Assembly: GCF_000711825.1 (NCBI RefSeq)
Contig: NZ_JONJ01000001.1
Span: 372,001-436,000, forward strand
Direction of reading: 5' to 3'
Length of the DNA: 64,000 nt
Source of the DNA: [Clostridium] aminophilum DSM 10710
GTDB lineage: Bacteria; Bacillota; Clostridia; Lachnospirales; Lachnospiraceae
The notes beneath the pieces are model-generated. The model saw nothing but the letters and a program-made list of their open reading frames with translations, did no database searches and had not been told where the DNA came from. Numbering within the stretch: position 1 is the first letter of the stretch; each line of letters starts with the position of its first letter. The translations under genes and the position numbers were made by a program. This document shows, piece by piece, positions 43,831 through 51,650 of this stretch.

Positions 43831-44552
43831 CCGTCTACTCCATTCTTTTTACAGATATCCGCCAGCGGGCAAATGCCGCAGCGCGGTTTCGTTCTCGCCG
43901 TACAGACGGCTCTCCCGTGCTCGACCAGCCGGTGGCAGAACACATTGCTCTCCTCCGGCGGAATAATCTTCCACAGCGCCATCTCCACTTTTTTCGGCTC
44001 TTTCACATTTTCCACGAGGCCGATCCGGTTGGCAAGCCGGATGCAGTGGGTGTCGGTGACGATCGCCGGCTGTCCGAACACGTCTCCCATCACCAGATTC
44101 GCGCTCTTTCGTCCGACTCCCGGGAGCTTCAAAAGCTCTTCCATCCGATCCGGAACCTTTCCTCCGTATACGTCGCGAAGCATCCTCATGCATGCGCTGA
44201 TATCCCTCGCTTTGGACCGTCCGAGTCCGCACGGGCGCACAATCTCCTCGATCGCGTCCACATCCGCTTCCGCCAGCGCATTCACATCCGGGAATTTTTC
44301 GTAGAGCTTCTGCACCACGACATTGACCCGCGCATCGGTACACTGCGCCGCAAGCCGGACACTCACCAGAAGTTTCCATGCATCATCATAGTCAAGCGTG
44401 CAGTCTGCATCCGGATATGCCGCTTTCAGCCGCTCGATCGCACCGAGTGCAAGCGTCTTCTTCTCCGTAAGATCCTCTGCGGTTGCTGTCCCGGTGGCCT
44501 TCTCTTTTTTCACCGTTTTCGCTTTCGTGTTCATTCGGGTATGATCGGTCAT
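43827..44552 (-). CDS. nth: Endonuclease III
   Basis: Nth is a DNA glycosylase/AP lyase that removes oxidised pyrimidines. The 241-residue protein has the helix-hairpin-helix LPGVGRKSANLVMGD with catalytic Lys, catalytic Asp in VTDTHCIRLANR, and a C-terminal 4Fe-4S cluster motif C-x6-x-C-x2-C-x5-C in CTARTKPRCGICPLADIC. The first ~30 residues are Lys/Thr rich and extra compared with the E. coli enzyme; the strong GGAAGGAG site supports the long start. Confidence 0.95.
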   Translation of the reverse strand: MTDHTRMNTKAKTVKKEKATGTATAEDLTEKKTLALGAIERLKAAYPDADCTLDYDDAWKLLVSVRLAAQCTDARVNVVVQKLYEKFPDVNALAEADVDAIEEIVRPCGLGRSKARDISACMRMLRDVYGGKVPDRMEELLKLPGVGRKSANLVMGDVFGQPAIVTDTHCIRLANRIGLVENVKEPKKVEMALWKIIPPEESNVFCHRLVEHGRAVCTARTKPRCGICPLADICKKNGVDG

Positions 44553-44601
44553 CGCTCTCTCCTTCCGCCGCGGAAGTCATCGCCGATCATACGGTGCCGG
44601 T

Positions 44602-45921
44602 TTACTCCGGATCCGGTGCATTCTTTTTATCCGGTTCGCCCGTCGTATCCCCCGCCGTATCGTTCTTCGATGACTCCTTCTTTCCGGTCGTCTTGCGCGG
44701 TTTGCGTATTTTCCTCTTTCGCTGCAGTTTCTTTGCCGGTTCGTTGGTTTTTTTGCTCACCGGCTCCTGCGGAACTTCCGCGTCCAGAGATGCCGCTTCC
44801 GGTGTTCCGTCCGCCGAATCTTCCGTCTTATTCTCTTCCGTCACATCTCCCGCATCCCCGGTATTCGCGCTTTCTGCGGTTTTCACAGCTTTCGCGGCTT
44901 TCGTTTCCGCCGCTTTTTTCATTTCCGCCGCGGTTTTCGCTTCCGCTGCGGTTTTCGCTTCCGCCGTAGTTTCTGCCGCTTTCTCCGGAGCAGTCTCCGA
45001 AGCGTTCACACCATTCTGCTCGCGTTCCTCTTCTTCGGCCGTCTCCTGCTTTACGCGGACATAGATGACCGTGAGGATCGCATTATGCGGGTTCTGCGCC
45101 GATCGGATCTCCAGAGAATCGAACTTCTCGATAAACGGGCGGAGTTTCGCACAGCCGTAGTTTCGGGGATCGAAGCCCGGCACTCGTTTCGGAAGATTGT
45201 CTCCGAGTTCCGACAGATCGACCCAGCCGTCGTCTCCGGCAAAATTGTCGATGATCGAGATGACTTCTTTCTCCATCTCGTCCAGATCCGGGATATTGCC
45301 CTTCTCCCCGTCTTCCGCGGACACGCCGTTCGTCAGAATCTCGTTCTCCGCTGCCTCAACCGCCTCAGATGCCTCGACCGTCTCGCCCGGAGTCTGACCT
45401 GCGGCAACCGTTTTCTGCGCGCGGTTCTTCTTCGCATTCTGCTTCTTCTTTGCCGTATTCTTTTTGGTCTCCTGACGATACAGGATATCGAGGAACTTAA
45501 ATGTCTCACAGGCCGCAACCAGCGCCGGCGGTGTCTTCTGCTCACCCATGCCGACAACCGTCATGCCGGACTCGCGCAGCCGAAGCACCAGTTTCGTAAA
45601 ATCGCTGTCGCTCGTCACAATGCAGAATCCATCGACATTTCCCGAATAAAGAATATCCATCGCGTCGATGATCAGCGCAGAGTCGGAGGCATTTTTCCCG
45701 TGGGTATAATTATATTGAAAAACCGGAGTGATGGCGTATTCCTGAAGATTCTTCATCCAGTTCTTGACGCTCGGAATCTGAAAATCGCCGTAAAGCCGCT
45801 TATAGGTCACGATGCCGTAGTTGCTGGCCTCATCCAGAATCAGCTTGATATACCGCGCGGAGACATTTTCCGCATCGATCAATACCGCGATTCTCTGTTC
45901 TCTTCTCTCATCAATGATCAT
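44602..45921 (-). CDS. NYN-domain putative ribonuclease with LOTUS domain and charged tail
   Basis: The 439-residue protein starts with a LabA/NYN PIN-like nuclease domain (about 8-150) with acidic residues in VLIDAENVS, ASDSALIIDAMD and IVTSDSDFTKL that would bind metal. Residues ~215-290 look like an OST-HTH/LOTUS domain (EMEKEVISIIDNFAGDDGWVDLSELGDNL split, then DPRNYGCAKLRPFIE), which binds RNA G-quadruplexes or helicases in relatives. The last ~145 residues are Ala/Glu/Lys/Thr repeats ending in a basic KRKIRKPRK stretch. A role in RNA turnover is likely; the target is unknown. Confidence 0.82.
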   Translation of the reverse strand: MIIDERREQRIAVLIDAENVSARYIKLILDEASNYGIVTYKRLYGDFQIPSVKNWMKNLQEYAITPVFQYNYTHGKNASDSALIIDAMDILYSGNVDGFCIVTSDSDFTKLVLRLRESGMTVVGMGEQKTPPALVAACETFKFLDILYRQETKKNTAKKKQNAKKNRAQKTVAAGQTPGETVEASEAVEAAENEILTNGVSAEDGEKGNIPDLDEMEKEVISIIDNFAGDDGWVDLSELGDNLPKRVPGFDPRNYGCAKLRPFIEKFDSLEIRSAQNPHNAILTVIYVRVKQETAEEEEREQNGVNASETAPEKAAETTAEAKTAAEAKTAAEMKKAAETKAAKAVKTAESANTGDAGDVTEENKTEDSADGTPEAASLDAEVPQEPVSKKTNEPAKKLQRKRKIRKPRKTTGKKESSKNDTAGDTTGEPDKKNAPDPE

Positions 45922-46231
45922 GTTATCCGTCCTCTGATCCCTTTCCCGCCGCCCTTTTCCCGGTCCGGCCTTTCAGGGATTTCTTTTATGACTTTCGGTA
46001 TCCCCTCCATCATAACAGATTGGCGGCCTCCTGTCACATATTCCGCCGGAGCGCCCCCTCTGACGATGATTCCTGCTGCCGCATTTGCTCTGCCGAAAAT
46101 GATGCCGTCACAAAATGCCGTCTTTCATCACAGAAGGCGCAGCAAAAGCAAACGCCTCTGCTGCGCCATATCTCTTTGATTGTCTTAACTTGCATTTTCC
46201 GACAGCCGCGCCGCTGCCGTACTGCCCACGG
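45922..46231. other. Intergenic region between the NYN gene and a wall-binding protein gene
   Basis: 310 bases. The only structure I see is the hairpin listed at 46136-46167. No gene or clear promoter. Confidence 0.5.
46136..46167 (-). terminator. Probable terminator of the wall-binding protein gene
   Basis: GGCGCAGCA pairs with TGCTGCGCC over a 14-base loop; on the minus strand TTCTGTG follows, so the T-run is weak. It is 65 bases past the stop codon. Confidence 0.5.
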
Positions 46232-47410
46232 TTAAGCCGCCGGGCCGGTTGCTCCGGTCGAAGAGGCTGCGCCGGACGGTCTGGACGAGCCGGCTGCGCC
46301 GGTCCATACGCCGTCAGCGTTGACAAAATTGTTGTCCGGCGTTCTGGTGTTGGTCAGCATATGGCCATCGCTCTTGTCCATGTAATACCACAGACCGGAG
46401 GTCGGTGACTGAATCCATCCCGTCTTCATATCGCCGTTGACCGGATCGAGATAGAACCAGAGACCGGAGTACGGAGACTGGAGCCATCCGGTTCTCATGT
46501 ATCCGTTGGATCCGAAGAAATACCATTTGCCGTCGATCAGCTGCCAGTTGTTTGACGTCCAGCTTCCGTCAGCATTCCGATACCACCAGCCGGCGTTATC
46601 TCTTACCCAGGTCGCGTAATACGTCGGACCGCCGCTGCCATGATTCTTCTTGTTCACCGCTGCCTCCGAGCTGGAGACATAGTGGCTTCCGGACTTGCTC
46701 CACTTTCCGTGGGATGTTCCGCGCATGCCGCGAACCCAGAAGCGGTAGGATGTGCTCTCCGTCATATACGGTGCAAAGTCATACTCATCCGCGGTTTCTT
46801 CCACCGTCTTGATCAGCGTATCATTGCGGTAGAGACGGATCTCATACTCATCCGCGTCGGAAGACGCATCCCAGGTCGCCACCGTGCGGTTGCTGCTGTT
46901 ATCGCTGTTGCTCTCCCACTTGAGACCGCTCACCTCCAGATCGAGATCACTTCCCTCGCTCTCATAAGACTGATCTTCCAGTGCCGCCATGGTAACCACG
47001 ATCGTGGCGGATGCCTTCTCCTTGTTGGAAACCGTAATTCCCCTGACTTCGACACCGTTGATCGTGATATCGTCCTTGCTCAGCTTTTTCAGAGTGTAAT
47101 CCTTATCCGTTCTGCGGATCTTGATCTCCACCTTCGGCTTGTCTTTTGCCTTCCAGTCGCCGGACGGCTTATTGGTCACTTTGATCGACTTGACCTCGAT
47201 GAAATCCGGGTCCACATCTCCGTCCACCGCGATCTGGCTGTCAGCGTCCGCGCCCTTATCTCCTTCGGCGATCGAGCAGTCCAGATCAATGGTAATGCTT
47301 CCGACCTCTTCCAGATCATCATCGGTCTTGGCCAGCGATGTCATCGGCATTGCCGTCAGCATACAGGCAACAAGGAACGGAATTATCATTCCGGGAAACC
47401 ATTTTTTCAT
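46232..47410 (-). CDS. Secreted protein with fibronectin-like region and cell-wall-binding repeats
   Basis: The 392-residue precursor has a signal peptide (about 1-27, SLAK), an Asp-rich beta domain (about 30-150), an Fn3-like segment (about 155-245: LKWESNSDNS..., ATWDASSDADEYEIRLYRN), and four choline-binding-type repeats from about 270 (AGWWYRNADGSW, GKWYFFGSNGYMRTGW, GLWFYLDPVNGDMKTGW, GLWYYMDKSDGHM). The tail is Ser/Gly/Ala rich. It would sit non-covalently on teichoic acid or another wall polymer. No enzyme domain is visible, so adhesion or a structural role is likely. Confidence 0.82.
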   Translation of the reverse strand: MKKWFPGMIIPFLVACMLTAMPMTSLAKTDDDLEEVGSITIDLDCSIAEGDKGADADSQIAVDGDVDPDFIEVKSIKVTNKPSGDWKAKDKPKVEIKIRRTDKDYTLKKLSKDDITINGVEVRGITVSNKEKASATIVVTMAALEDQSYESEGSDLDLEVSGLKWESNSDNSSNRTVATWDASSDADEYEIRLYRNDTLIKTVEETADEYDFAPYMTESTSYRFWVRGMRGTSHGKWSKSGSHYVSSSEAAVNKKNHGSGGPTYYATWVRDNAGWWYRNADGSWTSNNWQLIDGKWYFFGSNGYMRTGWLQSPYSGLWFYLDPVNGDMKTGWIQSPTSGLWYYMDKSDGHMLTNTRTPDNNFVNADGVWTGAAGSSRPSGAASSTGATGPAA

Positions 47411-47584
47411 CTATATTACCTCTCTGTTCTCTGCAAAGTTTTTTTCTGCTCCCGGACAGTATGTTTACCATCCGTATCCATTATAACGCACTTTATACAG
47501 AAACATCTTAAGAAATCACGAACAATTTCCCTACAAAACCGGACAGGCACCGTCCGTGTTCTTACAGTTTTCCGTCTCCGCGCT

Positions 47585-48403
47585 TCACTCCCCGTCTCTC
47601 GCCCGGTCCCTTGCCTCTTTCGTGAGATCCTTCACGACCTCACCGCCGATGATCAGGCCGACCACAGACGGGACAAATGCCGTCGACCCCGGGGCAATCT
47701 TCTTCACAGCCCGGTTCGGCTTTCCGTTCTCTTCCTTTTTCGGTTCGTTTTCCTGTTCGATTTCCTGATCTTTTTCGTCTTCACCGTCTACATCCGCCGG
47801 CATCCCCGGAATCGGAGTCAGCGGCTCTTCCCGGGAATACACGACCTTCAGTTTCCGGATTCCCCGTTTCTTCAGTTCCCGGCGCATCACGCGGGCAAGG
47901 GGATCAATGCTGGTCTCATAGATGTCCGCCACCTCAAATCCGGTCGGGTCCAGCTTATTGCCGGCTCCCATGCTGCTGATGACCGGCACGCCGCACCGCT
48001 CCGCCTCCATGATGATCGAAAGCTTCGCAGTCACGGTGTCGACGGCATCCACGACATAGGAATACTGTGAAAAATCAAATTCATCTTTGTTTTCCGGAAG
48101 ATAAAACTTCTTATACGCATTGACTCTGCAGTCCGGATTGATCTCGAGAATCCTCTCTTTCATCACCGAAACCTTGTCTTTTCCGACCGTCCGGATCGTC
48201 GCATGAATCTGCCGGTTCAGATTGGACAGCGCAACCTCGTCGCTGTCGATCAGATCAATCGCGCCGACGCCGCAACGCGCGCAGGCCTCAGCGACAAAGG
48301 AACCGACACCGCCGACACCGAAAATTGCCACATGGGCCTTCTCCAAAAGGTCCATCGCCTCCCGTCCGAATAACAGTCCTGTTCTGGAAAACTGATCTTT
48401 CAT
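47585..48403 (-). CDS. tcdA: tRNA threonylcarbamoyladenosine dehydratase
   Basis: TcdA uses ATP to cyclise t6A37 of tRNA to ct6A. The 272-residue E1-like protein has the nucleotide loop FGVGGVGSFVAEACARCG (about 30-47), the Arg-finger region NLNRQIHATIRTVGK, and DAVDTVTAKLSII with the Asp that binds Mg. Between about 200 and 228 is an acidic, probably flexible insertion rich in Glu, Asp and Lys not seen in E. coli TcdA. ATG 48403 has GGGAG at good distance; a 13-codon longer frame is less likely. Confidence 0.93.
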   Translation of the reverse strand: MKDQFSRTGLLFGREAMDLLEKAHVAIFGVGGVGSFVAEACARCGVGAIDLIDSDEVALSNLNRQIHATIRTVGKDKVSVMKERILEINPDCRVNAYKKFYLPENKDEFDFSQYSYVVDAVDTVTAKLSIIMEAERCGVPVISSMGAGNKLDPTGFEVADIYETSIDPLARVMRRELKKRGIRKLKVVYSREEPLTPIPGMPADVDGEDEKDQEIEQENEPKKEENGKPNRAVKKIAPGSTAFVPSVVGLIIGGEVVKDLTKEARDRARDGE

Positions 48404-48531
48404 GTCCTTCTCCCTTTTCTGCTGCTGTTTCTGTCCGTTCATTGTATCAGTTCTGTCCGCGAAGTCAAGAACGGCGCCATTTTTGAAAAATCTACTTTCT
48501 TTATTGGTTTTCTCTGTTTCTGCCCATCACA

Positions 48532-48560
48532 TTGACAGGGGATTTTTTTCATTTTATGAT
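48532..48560 (+). promoter_or_regulatory. Aquaporin gene promoter
   Basis: TTGACA, a 17-base spacer with a seven-T run, and TATGAT, about 100 bases before the ATG. Confidence 0.8.
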
Positions 48561-48660
48561 AACAGTGTATAAAAATATATATTATTCCTCAATTTTGAGG
48601 ACAATCGCAGTGTTTTTCACCGGCATTGCAACGGATACACCTGAAAGGGGGACTTAAAGC

Positions 48661-49323
48661 ATGAATAATCTGAAAGCGTATGTCGCCGAATTCATCGGCA
48701 CTCTGGTTCTGGTTGTCTTCGGTTGCGGAACCGCTGCAACCATCGGCACATCCTCGGAGGCCGGAACCGGCTATCTTCTGACCGCACTGGCATTCGGTCT
48801 TGTCATCGTCGCGATGGCATATTCCGTGGGAAATGTATCCGGCGGTCATGTAAACCCGGCAGTTTCACTGGCAATGACCGTCGCCGGCCGCATGGACATC
48901 GTTGATTTCGCCGGATATGTCGTCGCACAGTTTCTCGGTGCAACCGTCGGGGCCGGAATTCTCGTCGCCATCGTCGGCACCGATTCGGGCCTTGCGGCAA
49001 ACAGCCTCTATAACGGAAGTTTTCTCGCATCTTTCCTGATCGAACTGATCCTGACGTTCGTCTTCGTCCTGACCGTTCTCGGCGTGACATCCCGGTCGGA
49101 GTTTTCCTCCGTTGCCGGCCTTGTCATCGGACTTTCCCTCACGCTCGTTCATATCTTCGGCATCGCATACACGGGCACTTCGGTGAACCCGGCCAGAAGC
49201 TTCGGCCCGGCGCTTTTTGCGGGCGGTGATGCGCTGAAAGCCCTGCCGTGTTTCCTGATCGCGCCTCTGCTCGGCGGCGCGCTGGCCGGTGTGTGCTGGC
49301 TGTTTCTGGATGACGAGCGCTGA
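48661..49323 (+). CDS. Aquaporin (MIP family channel)
   Basis: The 220-residue protein has six membrane helices and the two NPA half-helices: GGHVNPAVSLA (about 60) and TSVNPARSFGP (about 180). The residues after the second NPA (Arg) and the small loop sizes are closer to AqpZ water channels than to the larger GlpF glycerol facilitators, and it is about the AqpZ length. It is monocistronic with its own promoter and terminator, convergent with the DUF4250 pair. Solute selectivity cannot be decided by eye. Confidence 0.93.
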   Translation: MNNLKAYVAEFIGTLVLVVFGCGTAATIGTSSEAGTGYLLTALAFGLVIVAMAYSVGNVSGGHVNPAVSLAMTVAGRMDIVDFAGYVVAQFLGATVGAGILVAIVGTDSGLAANSLYNGSFLASFLIELILTFVFVLTVLGVTSRSEFSSVAGLVIGLSLTLVHIFGIAYTGTSVNPARSFGPALFAGGDALKALPCFLIAPLLGGALAGVCWLFLDDER

Positions 49324-49370
49324 CCTCGGGGACAGTGCCGCACGATACCGTTTTTCTTCTATGAACACAA

Positions 49371-49483
49371 TTCACCGTGGGACAATGCAAGGTGACTTTG
49401 ACCGCTCAGCGGCGTGCGCGTTTACGCGGATCGGTCACATTACATGTCATAGGGGATTTCGGTGATTTTTCCACTGACATACA
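49371..49483 (+). repeat. Dispersed two-hairpin element, copy C
   Basis: TTCACC...GGTGAC first stem with a 14-base loop, GCGGCGTGCGC (49409-49419, identical to copy A), ACGCGGA, then ATGTCATAGGGGATTTC-GGTG-ATTTTTCCACTGACAT as the second hairpin with several mismatches. It lies between the aquaporin gene and its terminator. Confidence 0.7.
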
Positions 49484-49488
49484 GAAGA

Positions 49489-49529
49489 GGGACAGGCGGA
49501 ATCTTCCGGATTCCGCCTGTCCCCTTTTT
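49489..49529 (+). terminator. Aquaporin gene terminator
   Basis: GGGACAGGCGGAATC pairs perfectly with GATTCCGCCTGTCCC over a five-base loop, followed by CTTTTT. Confidence 0.9.
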
Positions 49530-49565
49530 ATCTGGTTCTCCCGGCATTCTCCCGCCGGACACGCC

Positions 49566-49742
49566 TTAACGGAAGCAGCGCCGATCGGAGTCATACTCGA
49601 ATCCGGCTCCCCGCATCATCGAGAGAAGTTCTTTCTTATTGACATTCTTTTCCGCACAGTAATCGTCCAGATCAATTCCGCCGTCCCGAAGCGCGGTATT
49701 GATCACCGACAGCGCGATAAAGGGATCCTTCGGCAGATTCAT
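49566..49742 (-). CDS. DUF4250 small protein
   Basis: This 58-residue protein starts MNLPKDPFIALSVINTALRD and ends FEYDSDRRCFR, matching the DUF4250 family by its LPKDPxxLLSxINTxLRD start and the final GFEYxxxxxxF. The start codon overlaps the stop of the upstream 113-residue gene as ATGA, so they are translationally coupled. DUF4250 is a helical protein of unknown function, widespread in Firmicutes and Bacteroidetes. Confidence 0.85.
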   Translation of the reverse strand: MNLPKDPFIALSVINTALRDGGIDLDDYCAEKNVNKKELLSMMRGAGFEYDSDRRCFR

Positions 49743-50080
49743 CGCTTTCCCTCCCTGCGGATCTTTTCCAGATACTCTTTTGTTCCGTTCTTGATAATGC
49801 CGACCACAACGTAATCCACGCCCTTGATCGCAATCTTTTCCCGCATCGTCTTTCCGAAAAACGGATGTTTCCGGTCATTGACCTTCACTTCGACACGATT
49901 CCGGGTCTCTGTGCTGGAAGCCGTCACATAATCGCCCAGTCCGATCCGGTACACCTTCTCTCTCTTCTCAATTGCCTTGTACCAGTGGCGCTGTTCCTCT
50001 TTTCCGTTCACCGTGCGAAATGCGGTATCGCCTTTGCGCTTCCAGCCGCCACGCTTTCCGGTTCTGTTCTCCTCTGTCAT
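49739..50080 (-). CDS. Hypothetical basic protein coupled to DUF4250
   Basis: The 113-residue protein reads from ATG 50080, directly after GGAGGAGATCAGG. It is very basic (many Lys and Arg) with a disordered first 30 residues and a beta-rich second half (VYRIGLGDYVTASSTETRNRV split by a charged turn, then KHPFFGKTMREKIAIKGVDYVVVGII). It suggests a small SH3- or KOW-like nucleic-acid-binding fold, but I do not recognise a family. Overlap with the DUF4250 start implies joint expression. A five-codon longer start (50095) is possible. Confidence 0.65.
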   Translation of the reverse strand: MTEENRTGKRGGWKRKGDTAFRTVNGKEEQRHWYKAIEKREKVYRIGLGDYVTASSTETRNRVEVKVNDRKHPFFGKTMREKIAIKGVDYVVVGIIKNGTKEYLEKIRREGKR

Positions 50081-50258
50081 CCTGATCTCCTCCATATTCC
50101 GGCAGACCGTATCCGGATTTCCTGCCGGTTTCTTCCCGCATGAAAATCCCGCCTCTGCCATCCGCAGCAGACAGATCCATTCCGTCTCCGTTTCGTCTCT
50201 GCCTGTATGTTTCGCTCTTTTTCTTCGCAGAAACGTATCATATCATTTCATTCCGGTG

Positions 50259-50287
50259 TTGACAAATTGTATTTTTAGGCGTACAAT
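50259..50287 (+). promoter_or_regulatory. Promoter of the structured RNA
   Basis: Perfect TTGACA, a 17-base spacer and TACAAT, one of the strongest sigma-A matches in the window. Expected start 50293-50295. Confidence 0.88.
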
Positions 50288-50465
50288 CTTGTTGTAAGGT
50301 GAACGTGAGACAGCGATAGACAAATCGGTAGAAAACGTGGCGTGTGCTTCACCGGCTCGAGGATTTGTCTTATCAAAATCAGCACTATGTGATCGAATGA
50401 CAATCATTTTAATTCGATTTCTGATCCGGTGAAAGTTCATCAAATAACAGAACAGGAGGTTACCC

Positions 50466-50486
50466 ATGGAGGAACCGGGCAAGTAA
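50466..50486 (+). CDS. Possible six-residue ORF inside the structured RNA
   Basis: ATG GAG GAA CCG GGC AAG TAA encodes MEEPGK and stands six bases after a perfect AGGAGG. The stop codon is next to the terminator stem, so no gene follows in this transcript. Translation is speculative; the AGGAGG could instead be a structural element. Confidence 0.25.
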   Translation: MEEPGK

Positions 50487-50526
50487 AAGGGCCATCAATC
50501 TCTCTCACCGGATTGATGGTCCTTTT
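50485..50526 (+). terminator. Terminator of the structured RNA
   Basis: AAAAGGGCCATCAATC pairs with GATTGATGGTCCTTTT (one G-U) over a ten-base loop. Confidence 0.88.
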
Positions 50527-50657
50527 CCATTACCTGTTATGCTGTTTATCTGTCATACTGCTTTAGAATTCACTACCTGAGACAATTCTGCCCTTTCTGT
50601 CCTCATTTCCCCTGAGATAAGAACTCTGCCAGCCTTGCTCCGTCGGTTCTTATGAAA

Positions 50658-51041
50658 TCATTTCACCACAGCCAGAACTTCCACCTCGCAGAGAGCCCCC
50701 TTCGGGATCTGCTTCACCGCAACGCAGGAGCGGGCCGGGTTGGATGTGAAATATTTTGCGTACACCTCATTGAACGCAGCAAAATCATTGATGTCCGCCA
50801 GATAGCAGGTTGTCTTTACGACATGCTCGAAATCAGAGCCGGCCGCCTCAAGGATCGCTCCGCAGTTCTTGCAGGACTGCTCCGCCTGCTCTTCAATCGT
50901 GGTTCCCTCGATATTTCCGGTCGCCGGATTGATCGGAATCTGACCGGATGCGTAGACGAACCCGTTTACGACCTTTGCCTGGGAATACGGGCCGATGGCT
51001 GCCGGTGCCTGTTCCGTCGCAACTGTTTTTACTTCTGCCAT
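50658..51041 (-). CDS. ridA: RidA enamine/imine deaminase
   Basis: RidA hydrolyses the 2-aminocrotonate and imine intermediates released by PLP enzymes such as threonine dehydratase, protecting other PLP enzymes. The 127-residue trimer-forming protein has AIGPYSQAKVVNGFVYASGQIP, and the key Arg in NPARSCVAVKQIP with Glu near the end (CEVEVLAVV). It is the last gene of the branched-chain amino acid run, three genes after ilvA, which is the expected partner. Confidence 0.95.
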   Translation of the reverse strand: MAEVKTVATEQAPAAIGPYSQAKVVNGFVYASGQIPINPATGNIEGTTIEEQAEQSCKNCGAILEAAGSDFEHVVKTTCYLADINDFAAFNEVYAKYFTSNPARSCVAVKQIPKGALCEVEVLAVVK

Positions 51042-51164
51042 GATGAAACCTCCAAAATCTTTTCGAATTCTATTGTCCTATCATACTACAATTCGCGTTT
51101 AAAATCTTCTCTCTTCCGCAGAAACCGTCAGGACCGGTGTTTCCCATCCGACCGGCGAAACGGG

Positions 51165-51650
51165 CTATGACGTCTGACTGCATTTTAACAGCGCCAGCGT
51201 TCCCGTGCGGGCGATCTCCACGATAGACACCGTCTTCAGCGTATCGAGAAAGATCTGTACCCGCTCCGGCGTATCGCAGAGCTGAATCGTCATCTGATTC
51301 TTGGACAGATCCACGATATCCGCATGCATGATATCACAGTTTTCCATGATATCCTTCCGGTTGGTCCGGTTGTAATGAATCTTGACCAGCACCAGCTCCC
51401 GGCTGATGCTCTCCGACTCTTCAAAGGTCTTGACTTTGATGACATCCAGCTTCTTGTTCAGCTGCTTCTCGATCTGCTCCAGCGTCCGCTGATCTCCGCT
51501 GGACACAATCGTCATGTTCGATACCGTCTTATCCATGGTCTCGCCGACGGCAAGCGAATCGATGTTAAAGCACCGTCTCCAGAACAGACCGGCAACCTTG
51601 CACAGTACACCGGACCGGTTCTCTACCAAAACAGAATAAATTCTCTTCAT
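51165..51650 (-). CDS. ilvN: Acetolactate synthase small (regulatory) subunit, long form
   Basis: This 161-residue subunit has an N-terminal ACT domain (KRIYSVLVENRSGVLCKVAGLFWRR split near residue 25, with the NIDSLAVG valine-site motif) and a C-terminal ALS_ss domain (about 85-161). It binds valine and activates the large subunit. Its ATG overlaps the stop of the adjacent ilvB as TGATG, for equal production. A second, much shorter small subunit is encoded 5 kb upstream in the same run. Confidence 0.93.
   Translation of the reverse strand: MKRIYSVLVENRSGVLCKVAGLFWRRCFNIDSLAVGETMDKTVSNMTIVSSGDQRTLEQIEKQLNKKLDVIKVKTFEESESISRELVLVKIHYNRTNRKDIMENCDIMHADIVDLSKNQMTIQLCDTPERVQIFLDTLKTVSIVEIARTGTLALLKCSQTS

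Larger units (their letters stand above)
50294..50526 (+). ncRNA. Orphan structured RNA, about 233 nt
   Basis: A transcript from the promoter to the terminator at 50485-50526 contains no long ORF and many pairings: GATA-GACAAATC (50315-50326) with GATTTGTC-TTATC (50362-50374), ATCGAAT/ATTCGAT around 50392-50420, and TTCACCGG (50348-50355), which can pair with GGTGAA (50299-50304) or with CCGGTGAA (50426-50433). The terminator loop TCACCGG (50505-50511) can pair with the same CCGGTGA. It does not match SRP, RNase P, tmRNA or common riboswitch signatures I know. A clostridial class such as raiA RNA is a candidate I cannot confirm. Confidence 0.72.
50081..50657. other. Intergenic region containing the structured RNA
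   Basis: From 50081 to about 50258 is the upstream region of the basic-protein gene, without a clear promoter. From 50259 to 50526 is the non-coding RNA unit, and 50527-50657 holds nothing I recognise, being the convergent 3' side of ridA. Confidence 0.6.

Noticed and set aside
50294-50526. SRP RNA, RNase P RNA, tmRNA
   Set aside because: The RNA lacks the GGAAGCA/AGGCGGT-type SRP motifs, the GAGGAAAGTCC of RNase P and the tmRNA ends; GAGGAACCGGGC is only superficially similar to RNase P.
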